Shown here: positions 16,693-25,016 of the stretch, in pieces
How the letters are laid out: each line of letters begins with the position of its first letter
Numbering within the stretch: the first letter of the stretch is position 1
Position numbers and translations under genes: made by a program
Assembly (NCBI GenBank): GCA_020852955.1
Contig: JADYZW010000037.1
Location: 1 to 64,000, forward strand
Direction: 5' to 3'
DNA length: 64,000 nt
From: Deltaproteobacteria bacterium
Lineage (GTDB): Bacteria; Desulfobacterota; Binatia; UTPRO1
Notes under the pieces: model-generated
Seen by the model: only the letters and a program-made list of their open reading frames with translations
Told to the model about the DNA's origin: nothing
Database searches by the model: none

Positions 16693-18545
16693 GAGCGGGC
16701 TCGCGGCGGCGCGACGCCGAGGATCGCCGCCACGCGCGCGTGCCGCTCGGGCGTGAGCGGCACGTAGGCGCGCGTCGCCTCGTCGCGGACGAAGAGCGGA
16801 TCGCGGACGCGGGCAGGGTCGTAGCCTTCGGCCTGGAGGGCGACCTTGCGGAGCTTGAACGTCGAGGTGACGTCGGCGTCGGCAGCGACCCGGACGAAGA
16901 GGGGCAGCGCGTAGGCCGGCAGGCGCGCGGCCGTGAACGCATGGAAGCGCGCGCCGTCGAAGGCGGCCCCCGGCCTCAGGACGAGGGCGGCCATGCCGGC
17001 GCGGCCCTCGGCGCCGGGGATCGCGACGCCGTAGACGTTGGCGATCGCGACGCCGTCGAAGGCGGCGAGGGTCTCGGCCACTTCCTGGGTCGAGACGTTC
17101 TCGCTCTTCCAGCGGAAGGTGTCGCCGATCCGGTCGACGAAGGTGAAGTAGCCGTCCGCGTCGTGGGAGAGGAGGTCGCCCGAGCGGTACCAGCGGTCGC
17201 CCGGCTGGAAGACGTCGCGCAGGATCTTCCGCTCGGTCGCGTCCGCGGAGGTGTAGCCCTCGAACCGGCCGGCGGCGGAGTCGGGGAGATCGAGGATCAT
17301 ACCGACGAACTCGCCGATCTCGCCGGGGGCGCACTCGAAGCAGCGGCCGTCGGGCGTTCGCGGGTGCGCGTCGGTCGCGACGTCGTAGCGGATGAGGCGG
17401 CCGTTGTGGCGCTCCTTGAAGGGGATGCGACCGCACGATCCGACCTTGTCGTCGAGGTTGATGAGGCTGGTGTTGGCTTCGGTGGAGCTCCAGCCCTCGA
17501 GGATGCGCGCGATCCCGAAGCGCTCCTGGAAGGGGCGCCAGATGTCCGCGCCGAGGCCCGCGCCCATCATGACGCGCAGGCGGTGGTCGCGGTCGGCGGG
17601 CGAGGGCGGGGCGTTCAGGAGGTAGCGGCAGAGTTCCCCGACGTACTGGCACGCGGTGACGCCGTCGCGGCGGGCCTCCTCCCAGAAGCGCGAGGCGCTG
17701 AAACGGCGGCGGAGAGCGACGGCGGCTCCCTGAGCGAGCGCGCACGAGATCACCACCATCCCGCCGGCGCCGTGGTAGAGCGGCAGCACGCAGGCGATCA
17801 CGTCGTCCGGCCCGTACTCGGCGATCGCCGACATGCCGTCGCCGACGCCGAGGTAGCGCATGTGCGAGAGGCGCGCGGTCTTCGGGAGCCCGGTCGTTCC
17901 CGAGGTGAAGATGTGGAAGAGGTCGTCGCCGCCGCGGAGCACGGCGCGGACCTCCGGATCGAGGTCGGACGCGGGCATGTCGATGGCGCGTGCGTCGAGG
18001 TCCACGAGAGGGCGCGCGGAGCGCGGTGCGGGCGGCGCGTCCCCCGCGGCCGGGGTCCAGGGGTCGCGGACCACGTAGGTCGGGAGCGCGACCTCGTGCG
18101 CCCGTTCGCCCATGCCGGCGACGGCGTCGAGCAACTCGGCGCCGACGACGAGGGCCTGCGCGCCGGTCGTCGCGAGGGCGTGGCGCAGGACGTCGCCGCG
18201 GAGCTGGGTGTTCACCAGGGCCACCGTGACGCCGAGCTTGGCGCACGCGAGCCAGGCCGCGATGAACTCGGGGCGGTTTTCCATGAGGAGGGCGGCGGGC
18301 CGGCCGCGCGCAATCCCGGCGGCACGGAGGGCGTGCGCCTGGCGGTTCGCGCCCGCGTTCAGCGCGCCGTACGAGAGGCGCGCGCCGTCGTAGAGCAGGA
18401 AGGTTCGATCGGGGTGCGCGCGCGCCCGCTCCTCGAAGCGGTCGGCGACGGTGTAGCGCTGCGACGGCGTGTGGCGGAGCGTCGCCGCGGCGAGGCGGTC
18501 GAGCTTCGCCTGCGTGACCTCGCGCGGCACGGGAGCCTCGGTCAT
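16689..18545 (-). CDS. FATP-type long-chain/steroid acyl-CoA synthetase
   Basis: A 618-aa AMP-forming ligase that activates a carboxylic acid as its CoA ester. The P-loop-like motif HIFTSGTTGLPKTARL, the acceptor region CQYVGELCRYLLN typical of fatty-acid transport proteins (FATP/FadD6 type), GWSSTEAN, and the hinge YRSGDLLSHDADGYFTFVDRIGDTFRWKSENVST are all present. The C-terminal catalytic Lys lies in TSTFKLRKVAL. Steroid-degrading actinobacteria use FATP-type ligases for sterol side chains. With KstD and a hydratase just upstream, a steroid acid is plausible but unproven. It lies 114 bases after the hydratase gene on the same strand. Confidence 0.85.
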   Translation of the reverse strand: MTEAPVPREVTQAKLDRLAAATLRHTPSQRYTVADRFEERARAHPDRTFLLYDGARLSYGALNAGANRQAHALRAAGIARGRPAALLMENRPEFIAAWLACAKLGVTVALVNTQLRGDVLRHALATTGAQALVVGAELLDAVAGMGERAHEVALPTYVVRDPWTPAAGDAPPAPRSARPLVDLDARAIDMPASDLDPEVRAVLRGGDDLFHIFTSGTTGLPKTARLSHMRYLGVGDGMSAIAEYGPDDVIACVLPLYHGAGGMVVISCALAQGAAVALRRRFSASRFWEEARRDGVTACQYVGELCRYLLNAPPSPADRDHRLRVMMGAGLGADIWRPFQERFGIARILEGWSSTEANTSLINLDDKVGSCGRIPFKERHNGRLIRYDVATDAHPRTPDGRCFECAPGEIGEFVGMILDLPDSAAGRFEGYTSADATERKILRDVFQPGDRWYRSGDLLSHDADGYFTFVDRIGDTFRWKSENVSTQEVAETLAAFDGVAIANVYGVAIPGAEGRAGMAALVLRPGAAFDGARFHAFTAARLPAYALPLFVRVAADADVTSTFKLRKVALQAEGYDPARVRDPLFVRDEATRAYVPLTPERHARVAAILGVAPPRARS

Positions 18546-18659
18546 GCGGCCTTGTAGCAGGACCGGCGGCGCCGCGCAGGGGGCGGCGCGCGATCGGGGC
18601 GCGCGCCGTCGCGGCGGTGGATCGTTACGAGAAGGGCGGCTCCACGCCGCTCGGGAAGC

Positions 18660-19484
18660 TCAGCAGCCCCTGAAGACCGGCTTCCGCTTCTCGAGGAACG
18701 ATTTCGTGCCTTCGGCGGCGTCGGACGTATTGGCGGTGATGGTGCCGGCGACGGCCTCGTAGTCGAGGATCTCCTCGAGCGGGGCGCCGTTGGCCGCCTT
18801 GTAGACGCAGCGCCGCGCCAGATCGACGGCGACGCTCGGGCCCCGCGCGAGCTCCTTCGCATAGTCCATCGCGGCGTCGAGAGCCTTGCCGTCCTCGGTC
18901 AGCTCGTCGACGAGGCGGTGCTCGAGGCACTGCCGCGCGTCGAGGATGCAGCCCGTCTCGACCATCATGAGCGCGGTCGAGAGGTTGGTGACGCGCGGGA
19001 GGAGCCACGTCACGCCGCAGTCCGGGCTGAAGCCGAGGCGGACCATGGCGGCGCACATGCGGGCGGACGGATCGGCGAAACGGCGGTCGCAGGCGAGGGC
19101 AAAGGCGAGCCCGGCGCCCATCGCGGGACCGTTGATGGCGGCGATGATCGGCTTGTCGACGTCGAAGATCATCGTCCGCACGAGCTCGGCGAAGGGGCCC
19201 GCGGGCGTCTTCTTCTGGTAGCGCTCGAGCGGCTTGTCGGAGAGGCCGGGAATGCCGCGGTCGGTGCCGCCCGAGAGCCACTCGGCGTCGCCGCCCGCGC
19301 AGAAGCCGCGGCCGGCGCCCGTCAGCACGATCGTGCGGACGTCGTCGCGGAACCGCAGGTCGCGCAACAGCGTGACGAGCTCGACGGCCATCGGCCAGTT
19401 GACGGCGTTCAGGCGCTCGGGGCGGTTCAGCGTGACGACGCCGACGCCGTGCTCGACGGCGAGGAGGACGGGGGGCTCGGCCAT
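18660..19484 (-). CDS. Enoyl-CoA hydratase/isomerase family protein, isomerase-like active site
   Basis: A crotonase-fold protein of 274 aa with oxyanion-hole segments GAGRGFCAGGD and INGPAMGAGLAFALACD. Both Glu residues of classical enoyl-CoA hydratase appear replaced: Ala at the first position and Met in the CAAMVRLG segment. An Asp remains in LGFSPDCGVTWLLPR, the position used by PaaG-like isomerases. I therefore favour isomerase or another crotonase reaction over simple hydration. GGAG lies 7 bases before the ATG. It follows an LLM oxidoreductase gene by 20 bases in the KstD operon. Confidence 0.75.
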   Translation of the reverse strand: MAEPPVLLAVEHGVGVVTLNRPERLNAVNWPMAVELVTLLRDLRFRDDVRTIVLTGAGRGFCAGGDAEWLSGGTDRGIPGLSDKPLERYQKKTPAGPFAELVRTMIFDVDKPIIAAINGPAMGAGLAFALACDRRFADPSARMCAAMVRLGFSPDCGVTWLLPRVTNLSTALMMVETGCILDARQCLEHRLVDELTEDGKALDAAMDYAKELARGPSVAVDLARRCVYKAANGAPLEEILDYEAVAGTITANTSDAAEGTKSFLEKRKPVFRGC

Positions 19485-19504
19485 GGTGGTCTCCTGCGTG
19501 CTTC

Positions 19505-20569
19505 CTAGTGATGGAGGGCGCGGACGATGTCGCGGACGCGCTCCTCGTCGCGGGCGAGGTCGCCCGGCAGGTCGAGGAGCACGGTGGAGAAGATGCCCGC
19601 GCACCGCGTCCGGACCTCGGCGGCGAGGCGGTCGTGGGTCGCGATGACGGCCCACTCGGCGAGCATGTCGTCGGTCACGAGGGCCGGCAGCTCCTGCCAC
19701 TTGCCCTCGCGCGACAACTGGTGGAGGCGCGTGCCGATCTCTTCCCAGCCGTGGTGCGCGAGCACCGTGTGGTAGGTGCGGGTCGAGGCGTAGAACGCGA
19801 CATGCTGCTTGAGCGCCTGCGTCGCCTTCGCGACATCGGCCTCGGTCTTGCCGGTCGCGAGGAAGGGCGCGCCGATGACGCTCACGTCGGCGAGCGCGCG
19901 CCCCGACTTGGCGGCGCCGGCCGCGATCGCGGGCAGGACGACCGCTTTCGTGTAGGCGAAGGTGCCGATCGGGTGGAGACGCAGCCCGTCGCAGAGCTCG
20001 CCCCCGAGCTTCGCCATGTAGGTGTTGACGGCGGCGATGTGGATCGGTGGCGGCGGGTAGTCGATCGGGCCGGGGTTGAAGAAGGGGGGCAGCAAGCCGA
20101 AGCGGTAGTGCCGGCCCTCGACCGTCGTCACCTTGCCGGTCGTGAAGCCGTCGAACATGGCGCGCAGGCACTGCAGGTACTCGCGCAGACGCGGTCCCGG
20201 GCCGCCCGTCCACGGCGTCGCGTAGCGGAGCTCGTTGTGTCCCTTCACCTGGGTGCCGAGGCCGAGGGCGAAGCGGCCGCCCGAGAGCTGCTGCAGATCC
20301 CAGGCGAGCTGCGCCGTCACCATGGGACTCCGCGGGAAGGCGATCGCGACGTTGGTTCCCAGACGGAGCGTCGTGGTGTGCTCGGCCGCGATCATGAGCG
20401 GGAGGAACGGGTCGTGGCCGGCCTCCGGCGTGCAGACGCCGTCGAAGCCGAGAGCCTCGATCCTGCGGGCCGCGGCGGCGATGTCGGCGATCGTCGGCTT
20501 CGCCTGTCCCTGGCCGGCGTACTGCGCAGTCTCCGGGTTCAGGAGACCGGTCTCGACCTTGAACGCCAT
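19505..20569 (-). CDS. LLM-class F420-dependent oxidoreductase (MSMEG_2256-like)
   Basis: A luciferase-like TIM-barrel enzyme of 354 aa. Typical segments are ALGFDGVCTPEAGHDPFLPLMIAAEHT, LRLGTNVAIAFPRSPMVTAQLAWDLQQLSGGRFALGLGTQVKGHN and, later, PPIHIAAVNTYMAKLGGELCDGL. This subgroup is common in F420-rich actinobacteria and uncultured soil lineages. Cofactor use is inferred from resemblance. It lies between kstD (gap 14 bases) and the crotonase gene (gap 20 bases), so it is probably part of the same steroid operon. Confidence 0.8.
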   Translation of the reverse strand: MAFKVETGLLNPETAQYAGQGQAKPTIADIAAAARRIEALGFDGVCTPEAGHDPFLPLMIAAEHTTTLRLGTNVAIAFPRSPMVTAQLAWDLQQLSGGRFALGLGTQVKGHNELRYATPWTGGPGPRLREYLQCLRAMFDGFTTGKVTTVEGRHYRFGLLPPFFNPGPIDYPPPPIHIAAVNTYMAKLGGELCDGLRLHPIGTFAYTKAVVLPAIAAGAAKSGRALADVSVIGAPFLATGKTEADVAKATQALKQHVAFYASTRTYHTVLAHHGWEEIGTRLHQLSREGKWQELPALVTDDMLAEWAVIATHDRLAAEVRTRCAGIFSTVLLDLPGDLARDEERVRDIVRALHH

Positions 20570-20583
20570 GGGGAGGCTCCGGG

Positions 20584-22305
20584 CTAGGTGCCGATGTTCT
20601 CGCAGGCGAGGACGTAGCCGAACGTCATCGCGGGACCCATCGTGCCGCCGGCGCCGGGGTAGGTCCGTCCCATCGCCGACGCCGAGCAGTTGCCGATCGC
20701 GAAGAGGCCGGCGATGACCGAGCCGTCGGGGCGGAGCACGCGCGCGCTGGCATCCACGGTGAGGCCTCCCTTGGTGCCGAGATCGCCGGCGTAGACGACG
20801 AGCCCGTAGTAGGGAGCCGTCTCGAGCGGCGCGAGACAGGGATTCGGCCGGACCTTGTCGTCGCCGTAGTAGCGGTCGAAGAGGCTCTCGCCGCGATGGA
20901 AGTCGGGATCCCTGCCGTTGCGCGCGGACTCGTTCATGCGCGCGACCGAGGCCTTCAGGCCGGCGGCGTCGATGCCGAGCTCGGCGGCGAGCCCGTCGAG
21001 CGTGTCGGCCTTCTTCAGATAGCGCGCTTCCTTGAGCTGCCGCGGCAGCGCCCAGTCGGGCTGCTGCGAGCCCGGAAAGAACGGGCCGCACGGGTACTTC
21101 TTGCGATAGCTCGCGTCGAAGACCATGTAGGCCGGCACGCACGGCGACTCGGGCGTGTGGCGGGCGTACATGGCCTTGCAGATGTCGTTGTACGGCGAGG
21201 CCTCGTTGACGAAGCGCTCGCCGCGCTTGTTCACGAAGATGCTGCCGGGCAGGCCCTTCTCGATGACGAGCATGCGGGCGCGCGACTCGCCGGGCACGAT
21301 CGTCGTCGGACCCCACCAGGCGTCGTCCATCAGGTCGACGCCGGCGCCGAGCGCGAGCCCCATCTCGATCGCCTCGCCGGTGTTGGCGGGGTTCGCGGTG
21401 GTCCAGGAGGCCTCGGTCGGATTCGGGAGGTAGCGCTTGCGCATCGCGTCGTTGCTCTCGAAGCCGCCGGCGGCGAGCACGACGCCCTTCTCGGCGCGGA
21501 CGCGGAGGGTGCGGCCGCGCTGCTCGGCGACGAGGCCGACGACGCGCCCGTCCTCGACGACGAGCTCGCGCGCCGCGGTCTCCAGCCAGAGCGGAATCTG
21601 GCGGTCGAGCATCGCCCGGCGCAGCATCCCGACGAGCGCGTTCCCGAGGGAGAGGCAGCGGTCGCGCTTGCTCTTCCGGCGCTGGGCGACGTCGAGCCAG
21701 TAGCGCGCCATGATCTTGGTGGTGAGGCCGATCCAGCCCGGGTGGCGGGCCAGGAGGTGGTGCGCTTCGGTGGCCGTCATCGACATGCGGCCCATGACGA
21801 GCTCCTGGAGAGCCGGCTCGCGCAGACGCGCGAAATCGTCGCCGAGCTCCCGCGCGTCGAAGTGCTCGGGCTCGACCGAGCGTCCACCCGGCTTCCCGCC
21901 CGGCGCTTCGGGATAGTAGTCGGTGTAGGTCAGCATCGACTGCATCCGCAGCCGTCCACGCTCGCTCAGGTAGCGCAGCATTTTCGGCGACGCCTCGACG
22001 TAGCGGACGAGCTTGTCCTCGGCCACGGCGCCGCGCGTGATGTGCTTCAGGTAGGTGAGCGCGTCCTCGGCCGAGTCCTGCACGCCGGCGGCGGTCATGA
22101 GGTGGTTGTTCGGGATCCAGAGCGAGCCGCCCGACATCGCCGACGACCCGCCGTAGAGATGGGTCTTCTCGATCAGCAGCGTCGTGCCGCCACGGTCGTG
22201 GGCGCAGATGGCCGCCGCCATGGCGCCGGCGCCGGAGCCGACGATCAGGAGATCGACGGCATGATCCCAGGAGGCGGAAGGGGTGCTCAAGGCGAGGGCC
22301 TGCAT
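20584..22305 (-). CDS. kstD: 3-ketosteroid delta1-dehydrogenase-like flavoprotein
   Basis: FAD enzyme of 573 aa that would desaturate ring A of 3-ketosteroids. The N-terminal FAD motif is VDLLIVGSGAGAMAAAICA, followed by GGSSAMSGGSLWIPNN. The C-terminal part has APYYGLVVYAGDLGTKGGL, with the Tyr and Gly expected of the KstD active site, and IGNCSASAMGRTYPGAGGTMGPAMTFGY. Length and motif order fit KstD better than fumarate reductase. I use the ATG at 22305; a TTG eight codons upstream is also open. It heads a minus-strand operon and faces the CoA-transferase gene 45 bases away. KstD2/KstD3-type relatives with other substrates cannot be excluded. Confidence 0.82.
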   Translation of the reverse strand: MQALALSTPSASWDHAVDLLIVGSGAGAMAAAICAHDRGGTTLLIEKTHLYGGSSAMSGGSLWIPNNHLMTAAGVQDSAEDALTYLKHITRGAVAEDKLVRYVEASPKMLRYLSERGRLRMQSMLTYTDYYPEAPGGKPGGRSVEPEHFDARELGDDFARLREPALQELVMGRMSMTATEAHHLLARHPGWIGLTTKIMARYWLDVAQRRKSKRDRCLSLGNALVGMLRRAMLDRQIPLWLETAARELVVEDGRVVGLVAEQRGRTLRVRAEKGVVLAAGGFESNDAMRKRYLPNPTEASWTTANPANTGEAIEMGLALGAGVDLMDDAWWGPTTIVPGESRARMLVIEKGLPGSIFVNKRGERFVNEASPYNDICKAMYARHTPESPCVPAYMVFDASYRKKYPCGPFFPGSQQPDWALPRQLKEARYLKKADTLDGLAAELGIDAAGLKASVARMNESARNGRDPDFHRGESLFDRYYGDDKVRPNPCLAPLETAPYYGLVVYAGDLGTKGGLTVDASARVLRPDGSVIAGLFAIGNCSASAMGRTYPGAGGTMGPAMTFGYVLACENIGT

Positions 22306-22350
22306 GCCAAGTTTTGCGTTCGCGTACAAGCCGCGTCATGGTGCGCGACC

Positions 22351-24861
22351 ATGGACGCACTGGCGGGCCGCCGCATCCTCGAGCTCGCCGACGCGACGGG
22401 CGCGTACTGCGGAAAGCTGCTCGCCGATCTCGGCGCCGAGGTGATCCGCATCGAGCCGCCGGGCGGGGACGCGACCCGCCGCCTGCCGCCCGTGCGCGAA
22501 GAGGGCGCGGCCGATCTGGCGAGCTGGTTCTTCGTGGCGATGAACGGCAACAAGCGAAGCCTCGCGCTCGACCTGGCGCGCGGCGACGATCGGCGGCGCT
22601 TCGCCGCGCTCGCCGCCGACGCCGATGCCATCGTCGAAACCTGGCGGCCCGGAGCGCTCGACGCCGCGGGACTCGGATTCGAGGCGCTTCGCGCCGGCCA
22701 TCCGCGCCTCGTCATGACCTCGATCACTCCGTTCGGGCAGACCGGACCGTGGCGCGAGGCCCCGGGGAGCGACCTCGTCGCGGCCGCGCTCGGCGGCGCG
22801 CTGCACGTGACGGGCGAGGCGGACGATCCGCCCGTCCGCCTCGCCGGACGGCAGGCCGGTGTGACGGCGTCGCTCGCGGCGGCCGCCGGGACCCTGATCG
22901 CGCTCCGCCAGGCGGACCGGACCGGGCGCGGCCAGCGGGTCGACGTCTCGCTCCTCGAGGCGGTCGTGTCGGCGACCCACATCTGTGGCATCGGCAAGTG
23001 GCGCGACGACGGCATCGTGCCGCGGCGGAACGGCACGGGCCTGTTCGCGTCGGTGCCGTCGGGCGCGTATCCGTGTCGCGACGGGCTCGTCTATCTGATG
23101 GTGAACCGGCCGCGGCACTGGCAGGTGCTCGCGGCGTGGATCCACGAGGTGACGGGGATCGAGAGCGTACGCGATCCGCTCTTCGAGGGGCCCTCGTCAC
23201 GCCGCATCCCGTACCGCGATCTCGTGGATACCTACGTCTCGGAGCTGACGACGCGGCTCACGGTCGAGGAGGTCTACCACGAGGGGCAGCGGCGACACCT
23301 CGCCTTCACCCCGGTGCGGAGCGCCGATGCCGTCGTGCGCGACGCGCATCTGGCGGCGCGCGGATTCTTCGTGCCCGCGGCGCAGGCCGACGGGACGACG
23401 GTGATCGTCGCGGGTCCGCCGTATCGGCTCGCCGCGACGCCGTGGCGCCTGGAGCGCGCCGCGCCGCGCGTCGACGAAGGCGCCGGCGTGATCGCGCCGC
23501 GGAGCGCGCGCGGGCGGGTGGACGTCGGCGGCGCCCTGGCGGCGGCGTCCGTCCCGGGCGGCCAGGCGCAGGGCGGCGACGGAGTCGGCGCCGTGGCCGG
23601 CGACCCCGCTCCGGCGGCGCGCGTCCCCGCCGTGACCGCCGGCCCCCTCGCCGGCGTTCGCGTCCTCGAGCTCACCGTCGCCATGGCCGGGCCGTGGGTC
23701 GGTCGCTTCATGGCGGCCTGCGGCGCCGAGGTCGTCCGGGTCGAGTCGCGGCGCCACCTCGACGTCGTGCGGCTCTACGTGCCGCCGCGCGCTCCCGGCC
23801 GGGGCGTCGATCCCACCGGATCCCCCTGGTTCACGGACTGGAACGCCGGCAAGCGCTTCGTCGCGCTCGATCTGGAGAAGCCCGAGGCGGTCGCGCTCGC
23901 GCGGCGGCTCGCGGCCCGCTCGGACGTCGTGGTCGAGAACAACAGCGCCGGCGTCGTCGACAAGCTCGGCCTCGGCTGGGAGGACCTGCGCGCGGTGAAG
24001 CCCGATCTCGTCATGCTGGGGACTTCCGGCTACGGCGACCGCGGACCGCAGCGGAGCTACGTCACCTGGGGACCCAACATCGAGGCGCTCTCGGGGCTGG
24101 CGACGCTCTCGGGGTTCGCGGAGCGGCCCTGCACGATCACGCAGTACGCGTATCCCGACGTGGTGAGCGCGCTCCACGGGCTCGTCGCGGTGCTCGCGGC
24201 GCTCGCGCATCGCGACCGGACGGGCGCGGGCCAGTACGTGAACGTCGCGCAACTCGAAGCCACGATCGCGGCGATCGGCGACGTGGTCGCGGCGGTCGCG
24301 ACCACCGGCCGGACGCCGGAGCGGTCGGGGAACCGCGCGGCGCACGCGGCGCCGCACGGTTGCTACCGCTGCCGCGGCGACGATCGTTGGTGCGCGATCG
24401 CGGTCGAGAGCGAGGAGGCGTGGCGACGGTTCTGCGCGGCGGTCGGGCGCGTCGAATGGGGCGACGATGCCCGCTTCGCCGACGCGGCGGCGCGCGTGGC
24501 GAACGTCGAGGCGCTCGATGCGCTCGTCGATGGATGGACGCGCACCCGCGACGCGGACGACGTCATGGAGACGCTGCGCGCGGCGGGGGTCGCGGCGGGG
24601 GTCGTGCGGACGATCGCGGAGGTCGCGGCCGATCCGCAGCTCGCCGCCCGAGGGTTCTTCGAGACCGTCGGGCACCTCACCCGCGGCGAGGTCGTGGCGA
24701 CCGGCGTTCCCCTCGGGCTTACCGACCCGCCCGCGCGGACCGGCGTCGCGGGTCAGGGGATCGGTCGCGACAACGAGTACGTGTTCGGCGAGATCCTCGG
24801 CATGAGCGCGGAGGAGATCGCCGCGGCGTGCGCGCGCGGGGCCATCGAGGCGGCGGACTGA
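22351..24861 (+). CDS. Two-domain CaiB/BaiF family III CoA-transferase
   Basis: An 836-aa protein made of two fused family III CoA-transferase units, about 1-395 and about 430-836, joined by an Ala/Gly-rich linker. Each unit starts with the family signature: LAGRRILELADATGAYCGKLLADLGAEVIRIEPP, then LAGVRVLELTVAMAGPWVGRFMAACGAEVVRVE. The second unit keeps an Asp in QYAYPDVVSALHG at the position of the catalytic Asp. The first unit reads GRQAGVTASLAAAAG there, with Gly instead. So only the C-terminal unit looks catalytic. It is divergent from kstD with a 45-base gap that must hold both promoters. The CoA acceptor is unknown. Confidence 0.85.
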   Translation: MDALAGRRILELADATGAYCGKLLADLGAEVIRIEPPGGDATRRLPPVREEGAADLASWFFVAMNGNKRSLALDLARGDDRRRFAALAADADAIVETWRPGALDAAGLGFEALRAGHPRLVMTSITPFGQTGPWREAPGSDLVAAALGGALHVTGEADDPPVRLAGRQAGVTASLAAAAGTLIALRQADRTGRGQRVDVSLLEAVVSATHICGIGKWRDDGIVPRRNGTGLFASVPSGAYPCRDGLVYLMVNRPRHWQVLAAWIHEVTGIESVRDPLFEGPSSRRIPYRDLVDTYVSELTTRLTVEEVYHEGQRRHLAFTPVRSADAVVRDAHLAARGFFVPAAQADGTTVIVAGPPYRLAATPWRLERAAPRVDEGAGVIAPRSARGRVDVGGALAAASVPGGQAQGGDGVGAVAGDPAPAARVPAVTAGPLAGVRVLELTVAMAGPWVGRFMAACGAEVVRVESRRHLDVVRLYVPPRAPGRGVDPTGSPWFTDWNAGKRFVALDLEKPEAVALARRLAARSDVVVENNSAGVVDKLGLGWEDLRAVKPDLVMLGTSGYGDRGPQRSYVTWGPNIEALSGLATLSGFAERPCTITQYAYPDVVSALHGLVAVLAALAHRDRTGAGQYVNVAQLEATIAAIGDVVAAVATTGRTPERSGNRAAHAAPHGCYRCRGDDRWCAIAVESEEAWRRFCAAVGRVEWGDDARFADAAARVANVEALDALVDGWTRTRDADDVMETLRAAGVAAGVVRTIAEVAADPQLAARGFFETVGHLTRGEVVATGVPLGLTDPPARTGVAGQGIGRDNEYVFGEILGMSAEEIAAACARGAIEAAD

Positions 24862-25016
24862 GCCCGCTCGACCGCGCGTCCGCCCGCGCATGACGCACGG
24901 CGGACCGAAAATCCGCCGCCTACCCCCGGAAGGGCTTGCCTCGACCATGCGGTCAGTGGCAGGAAGGTCGCGAAGCCCCGGGTGCCGCCCCCGTTTCGTC
25001 GAAAGGAGTCGACTGG

